A stretch of DNA of 64,000 nucleotides. Origin: JASLDZ01 sp038226305 (GTDB lineage: Bacteria; Pseudomonadota; Alphaproteobacteria; Caulobacterales; Caulobacteraceae). The position numbers were made by a program, and so were the translations under genes. Below are positions 60,132-64,000 of this stretch, in pieces; position 1 is the stretch's first letter, and every line of letters starts with the position of its first letter. The stretch lies in the NCBI GenBank assembly GCA_038226305.1, contig JBBRQN010000015.1, positions 1 through 64,000 of the forward strand. Reading direction: 5' to 3'. Under the pieces are notes generated by a model, which saw only the letters and a list, made by a program, of their open reading frames with translations, was not told where the DNA came from and did not search any database.

Positions 60132-61252
60132 GCCGCCATGAACTCCGCCAGGGCCTCGACCACGGTGCGGTTCTGCTCCTCCAGCCCAATGGTGATGCGC
60201 AGGGCGTCGTCGATCCCGTAGTTCACGAGGCCGCGAACCAGAATCCCCCGGGCGGTGAGGAAGGCCTCGGCCTCGGCCGCGCTTCGCCCCGGAGTGGTCG
60301 GAAAGCGGGGCAAGACGAAGTTGCCCTGGCTCGGCCCGACCTCCAGCCCCAGCCCGCCGAGCTGCTGCGTCATCCACGGCCGCCACTGGCGCACCAGCGC
60401 CTGCGAGCGCTCCATGAAGTCGTCGTCGGCCAGGGCCGCGAGGCAGGCCGCCTGGGCGGGCAGGTTCACGTTGAAGGGCGCGCGGATGCGGTCCATCGCG
60501 TCGATCATCGCGAAGTCGCCATAGGCCCACCCCACCCGCACACCGGCCAAGCCGAAGATCTTGGAGAAGGTGCGGCTGACGATCACGTTGTCGGCGCGGC
60601 GGGCCAGGCTGCGGCCGTCGTCCCACGCCGGATCGTCGCAGAACTCGGCATAGGCCCCGTCGAGCAGCAGGATGCAGTTGGCGGGAAGGGCGGCGTGCAG
60701 GCGCTCCACCTCGTCCCGGTCGATCCAGGCGCCGGTGGGGTTGCCCGGGTTGTCGAGGAACACCAGCCGCGTGCGGTCGTCCACCTCGGCCAGGATCGCG
60801 TCCACGTCGATGCGCAGGTTCGGCTGGGCGGCGAAACGCACCTGCCCCTGCGCCGCCCGAATGGCGATGCGATAGGCGAAGAAGCCGTGCGCCGTCTGGA
60901 TGGCGTTGTCGCCGGGCTCCAGGAAGGTCTGCGCCAGGAGCGTGAACACCTCGTCCGACCCGCAGCCGAAGATCAGCTTCTCGGGCTCCAGGTCGTACTT
61001 CTGCGCGATGGCCTCGCGCAGGGCGTTGGAGCGGGGGTCGGGGTAGAGGGCGAGGTTCATCGCCGCCTCGCGATAGGCTTCCACCGCCAGGGGGCTGGAG
61101 CCCAGCACGTTCTCGTTGGCCGAAAGCTTAAGGGGGTGCGCGTGGCCCGCCGCCTTGGCCTTGCCCGCCACATAGGGGGCGATGTCGAGGATGCCGGCCT
61201 TGGGGGCGGGGGCGGCGGAGGCGCGCTCCAGCACATCGGGGATGATCGTCAT
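60128..61252 (-). CDS. hisC: Histidinol-phosphate aminotransferase
   Basis: Predicted 374 aa class I/II PLP aminotransferase. HPLKLSANENVLGSSP, YPDPRSNALREAIA, FLDNPGNPTGAW and SRTFSKIFGLAGVRVGWAYG (PLP Lys) are diagnostic. It acts in histidine synthesis and, in many alphaproteobacteria, also on aromatic amino acids. It lies 26 bases after a chorismate-mutase-related gene, which favours an aromatic role as well. Confidence 0.94.
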   Translation of the reverse strand: MTIIPDVLERASAAPAPKAGILDIAPYVAGKAKAAGHAHPLKLSANENVLGSSPLAVEAYREAAMNLALYPDPRSNALREAIAQKYDLEPEKLIFGCGSDEVFTLLAQTFLEPGDNAIQTAHGFFAYRIAIRAAQGQVRFAAQPNLRIDVDAILAEVDDRTRLVFLDNPGNPTGAWIDRDEVERLHAALPANCILLLDGAYAEFCDDPAWDDGRSLARRADNVIVSRTFSKIFGLAGVRVGWAYGDFAMIDAMDRIRAPFNVNLPAQAACLAALADDDFMERSQALVRQWRPWMTQQLGGLGLEVGPSQGNFVLPRFPTTPGRSAAEAEAFLTARGILVRGLVNYGIDDALRITIGLEEQNRTVVEALAEFMAA

Positions 61253-61278
61253 GGGGGCGAAGCTCGGTGGCGGGGGGC

Positions 61279-61998
61279 TCAGGCGGCGAACACCGGGGCT
61301 GAGCCGATCACGCCGGTGAGGCGGCCGGGCGCAGCGGCCAGCCGCTCGTCGTGGGGCTGCACATAGCCCGCCAGGGCGAACAGCTTCAACCCGCCCGCCT
61401 GCGACCACAGGTCGGCCGCGAACCCCAGCACCCCGAGCTGCGCCTCGATGGCGGCCGCCGACCCTGAAGCATCCGTGGCCCACAGGGTGCGGTCGTCGCC
61501 CGTGGGGCCGAGGGTGACGGCCCCGACCGCCAGCGCCATCGGGCGGGCGGCGCTGGTCTCCGGCAGGGTGGCGAACACCCGGATGGCGGGCTCGGCGAGG
61601 AGGCGGATCCAGCCCGCCCCGTCCAGCGCCAGCACGGCGACGACGCCGGGGCTGCGCGCGGCGGCGAGGGCGGCTTCGGGCTTGTCGGTGAGCGCCATCG
61701 CAGGCGCGAGGCCGAAGCGGTCGCGGGCGGCGGCGAGGATCGGGCCGGGCGTGACCCCTCCCCACGCCACGAGCCGCAGGACGTCCGCACTCGCCAGCCG
61801 TGCCCCCTCCAGCTCCCGCCAGATGCGCAGGAGCGACGCCGGCGGCAGGCCAGACGGTTCAAGCAAGGCGGCGCGCAGGCTCAGGGCGGATGCGTAAGGC
61901 TCGAAGCCGTTTCCGCCGGGAGCTACGGCGGCCAGAAGGGCGCTGACGGCGGCGGCCTCCGGTGTCGGTGCGGGCTCGACGTCCGGCTCGAAGCTCAC
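61279..61998 (-). CDS. Chorismate-mutase-related protein lacking the usual N-terminal helix
   Basis: Predicted 239 aa from GTG 61998, overlapping the upstream stop (GTGA). The segment AALLEPSGLPPASLLRIWREL near residues 47-67 resembles the end of the AroQ-type helix bundle of alphaproteobacterial chorismate mutase proteins found beside hisC. The following domain (ALAVGAVTLGPTGDDRTLW) resembles their C-terminal region. The expected N-terminal catalytic helix with its Arg and Asp is not apparent, so it may be inactive. Assignment is tentative. Confidence 0.7.
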   Translation of the reverse strand: MSFEPDVEPAPTPEAAAVSALLAAVAPGGNGFEPYASALSLRAALLEPSGLPPASLLRIWRELEGARLASADVLRLVAWGGVTPGPILAAARDRFGLAPAMALTDKPEAALAAARSPGVVAVLALDGAGWIRLLAEPAIRVFATLPETSAARPMALAVGAVTLGPTGDDRTLWATDASGSAAAIEAQLGVLGFAADLWSQAGGLKLFALAGYVQPHDERLAAAPGRLTGVIGSAPVFAA

Positions 61999-63020
61999 CG
62001 GATCACCGGCGCAGGCCCGACAACGGCGGGGCCGAGGCGCATCTGACCATCGGCGAACACCAGCGGGAGGTCGGCGGCGAGGGCGTCCGCCTGCGCCTCC
62101 TCGGCGGCCCGGGCGGCGGGGGTCGAGGGCGGCGCGGGCCTTGGCACGGCCGGAGCCTCGCTCTGGCGCAGCCTGAACGGGATGGCCCCTTCCAGCCGCC
62201 CCTGAACATCGACGCCCAAGGTGCCGCCCGCCGCATCGATCTTCACGCGACCGCCCACGCCGGAAACGCGCTCGATCTGCAACGCACCCCCGGCCGCGGA
62301 CCAGGCCCGCACCGCCTCGCCCCAGCCCCCGCGCGCCTGCGCCAGACGGGTCAGCCGCCCGCTCGCCGCCAGGGTGACGGGAGCCTCGCCCGCCAGACGG
62401 GTGACGAGGCTTGAGGGATCGGCCTGAGCGCCCTCGACCTGCAGCAGCACCGCAGCATCGGCCCCCGTCTCGTCGGCGGGCTTCACCGCGAATTCGAAGC
62501 GCTGCATGGCGGTGAAGGAAAAGGGCTTCGCGCCCGCAGGCGTGGCGAACCGCAAGCCCTCGCCCTCCAGCACCACCCGCCACGGCGAGCGGGCCATGCC
62601 CGCGGTGCTGGCGCGCAGGGCCGCGCCGGTCACCTGCAGGGGCCCGCCGATCGGCCGCAGGATCGTGAGCCCGGCCGGGGCCACGAACACCCAGTGCGTG
62701 GGCAGGGCCACATAGGCCTGCGCCTCCAGCTGAGGCACCTCCACCCCCCAGCCGTGATCGCCCGGCACCTTCAGCCGCACCCCTGCGAGCCCAACCTTGA
62801 GGCGGAAGGGAAAGCCGGAAAGCGTCCGATCGGTCCACGCCACGGTCCAGCCCGCCTGGCGCAGGGTCTCGGCGCGGCTGTCCATCTCGGAGGTGAGCCG
62901 CCCCCTCGCCCACAGCCATCCGGCCGCGCTGGCGAGCAGAACGAGGAGCAAGAGGCAGGCGGGCGCAAACAGCCACAGGCGGGTGCGGCGCGAGGCGCGG
63001 GGAGAGGCGGCGGAACTCAT
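61995..63020 (-). CDS. DUF2125 membrane-anchored protein
   Basis: Predicted 341 aa. One N-terminal helix (about 15-38), then the DUF2125 signature ETLRQAGWTVAWTDRTLSGFPFRL and beta-rich repeats. The periplasmic part resembles lipid-bridge-like proteins with many strands, but function is unknown. It is coupled by GTGA to the next gene and follows plsC by 57 bases. Confidence 0.88.
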   Translation of the reverse strand: MSSAASPRASRRTRLWLFAPACLLLLVLLASAAGWLWARGRLTSEMDSRAETLRQAGWTVAWTDRTLSGFPFRLKVGLAGVRLKVPGDHGWGVEVPQLEAQAYVALPTHWVFVAPAGLTILRPIGGPLQVTGAALRASTAGMARSPWRVVLEGEGLRFATPAGAKPFSFTAMQRFEFAVKPADETGADAAVLLQVEGAQADPSSLVTRLAGEAPVTLAASGRLTRLAQARGGWGEAVRAWSAAGGALQIERVSGVGGRVKIDAAGGTLGVDVQGRLEGAIPFRLRQSEAPAVPRPAPPSTPAARAAEEAQADALAADLPLVFADGQMRLGPAVVGPAPVIR

Positions 63021-63077
63021 GCCCCGCGGTCTACACCGCCGCCCTTCGCCGGGGGAGCGCGATCGGGCCGGTCGAAC

Positions 63078-63842
63078 TCAGGCCGCCTCGTTCAGGAGGC
63101 GCGTCGAGGCCTCTTCGATGCGCGCCTGCGCCTGCGCCATGAAGGCCGCGCGCTTGAGGCCGGGGGGGATGGGCGTCAGGAACTCGAACACCACCGTGCC
63201 GGGGAACCGCAGGAAGCCGTGCGCGGGCCAGAACAGGCCGGAGTTGGTGGCCAAGGGAATGCACGGCGCGTTCAGCTCACGATACAGGCCGGCCACGCCC
63301 GGCTTGTAGTCCGGCGGGTCGCCCGGCTCACGGCGGGTGCCTTCGGGGAAGATCAGGATCTGGCGCCCCTCCGCCATGCGCTCCCGCGCCCCGTGGACGA
63401 GGAGCCGCAAGGCGCCCGCGCCGCCCGACCGGTCCACGGGCAGCATGTCGAGCTTGCGGGCGTACCAGCCGTAGAACGGCAGGCTCATCAGCTCGCGCTT
63501 CAGCACGTAGGAGGCGTCGGGCAGCACCAGGAGCGGCGCGATGGTGTCGAGCATGGCGAAGTGCTTGGCCGCGATGAAACCGCCCGCGGTGGGCATGTGC
63601 TCCCGCCCGCGGATCTCCACCTTCACGCCGCAGAACAGGCGCAGGCCGAACAGCACGCCCGCCGCCCACAGCCGGGCGATCTCCAGCGTAAACCGGCGCG
63701 GGCCCAGCAGCGTCGGCAGGCAGACCAGCGCGAAGGCCACGAGGCTCAGGTACATCCAGGCGGTGAACGCCAGCGAGCCCGCGATGATCGCCGCCGTCGG
63801 CCGGGCGCGCGGATAGGGAGCGGAAGGCTCGTCCTCGCTCAT
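63078..63842 (-). CDS. plsC: 1-acyl-sn-glycerol-3-phosphate acyltransferase
   Basis: Predicted 254 aa. Membrane helices at about 18-45 precede the acyltransferase motifs: H-x4-D as KHFAMLD (His94, Asp99) and FPEGTR near residue 170. It makes phosphatidic acid in phospholipid synthesis. The ATG overlaps the stop of the upstream gene (ATGA). Confidence 0.94.
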   Translation of the reverse strand: MSEDEPSAPYPRARPTAAIIAGSLAFTAWMYLSLVAFALVCLPTLLGPRRFTLEIARLWAAGVLFGLRLFCGVKVEIRGREHMPTAGGFIAAKHFAMLDTIAPLLVLPDASYVLKRELMSLPFYGWYARKLDMLPVDRSGGAGALRLLVHGARERMAEGRQILIFPEGTRREPGDPPDYKPGVAGLYRELNAPCIPLATNSGLFWPAHGFLRFPGTVVFEFLTPIPPGLKRAAFMAQAQARIEEASTRLLNEAA

Positions 63843-64000
63843 CCGCCCGCGCCGGAGGCGGCGGCGGCCGGGGCCTGCAGCCGGTCATCGACACCCGCCT
63901 TGCGGCCAAGGCCCAGCACACCCTCACGGGCGAGGATGACCACGTATTTGCAATATTCCAGCACCATGCGCCGGGCCGAGCTCGTGGTGCGCCACCAGCC
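63839..64000 (-). CDS. C-terminal end of an unidentified gene (truncated by window)
   Basis: About 53 C-terminal residues are visible, with WWRTTSSARRMVLEYCKYV then an Ala-rich tail ending GAGG. The stop overlaps the plsC start by 4 bases. The Arg-rich helix could be the end of a DUF218/YdcF-type membrane protein, often found before plsC, but this cannot be shown here. Confidence 0.55.
   Translation of the reverse strand, partial: GWWRTTSSARRMVLEYCKYVVILAREGVLGLGRKAGVDDRLQAPAAAASGAGG

Overview
The window is about 64 kb of high-GC (roughly two-thirds G+C by eye), densely packed chromosome with many 4-base GTGA/ATGA gene overlaps. Gene content points to an alphaproteobacterium, most likely in or near the Caulobacterales. 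The evidence is a full hopanoid locus, ethylmalonyl-CoA pathway genes, FlmC/FlmD/FlmH-like pseudaminate genes, a large TonB receptor, the tlpA-argH-lptM-lysA order and a DUF2125/hisC cluster. The order-level call is inference. No rRNA, tRNA, CRISPR, IS element or prophage was seen.

Region 1 (1-22.4 kb) is a hopanoid locus. hpnI and hpnJ (aminocyclitol side chain) share a minus-strand unit with an unknown Tat-type secreted protein. An MlaA-like protein is divergent from them. hpnA-B-C-D-E, squalene-hopene cyclase and hpnG form a tightly coupled plus-strand operon, followed by a class I methyltransferase. hpnH and ispH face ispG. After two small Cys-bearing secreted proteins come farnesyl diphosphate synthase, hpnM, hpnN and a DUF2141 protein. 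Thus the last MEP-pathway steps, C15 synthesis, squalene synthesis, cyclisation, side-chain building and lipid transport sit within 22 kb. hpnK, hpnO and hpnP are not in the window.

Region 2 (22.4-30 kb) holds a translationally coupled transglutaminase / alpha-E / circularly permuted ATP-grasp trio, an S9 peptidase, and three pseudaminic-acid genes (pseG-, pseH- and pseF-like). Region 3 (30-33 kb) encodes a tyrosinase-type copper oxidase lipoprotein with a C-terminal domain resembling that of plant polyphenol oxidases, preceded by a secreted protein consisting of the same domain alone. Region 4 (33-41 kb) has an AsmA-family protein, ethylmalonyl-CoA mutase, an SDR, crotonyl-CoA carboxylase/reductase, a beta-lactamase-fold protein lacking its catalytic residues, and a TlpA-like thioredoxin.

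Region 5 (41-50 kb) is argH-lptM-lysA followed by an ETF-beta lysine methyltransferase, a compositionally mosaic TonB receptor, and etfB-etfA. lysA and the methyltransferase both appear to need CTG start codons. Region 6 (50-57 kb) contains a TetR/SDR divergent pair with a 19-bp palindromic operator, a 49-aa ORF behind a hairpin that overlaps its ribosome binding site, a crotonase, an ABC exporter, and an AT-richer gene with a HEPN-like R-x4-H motif. Region 7 (56-64 kb) has 3-hydroxybutyryl-CoA dehydrogenase, an M28 peptidase, an AmpG-like MFS protein, and a minus-strand unit of plsC, DUF2125, a chorismate-mutase-related protein and hisC.

Functionally, the hopanoid and transport genes serve outer-membrane lipid order. 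ccr, ecm, etfBA, hbd and the crotonase serve acyl-CoA/C2 metabolism. Many remaining genes are envelope or secreted proteins. The most novel leads are the polyphenol oxidase pair, the CCx5CCx5CC 49-residue peptide, the methyltransferase in the hopanoid operon, the ATP-grasp trio, the CTG starts and the dead hydrolase.
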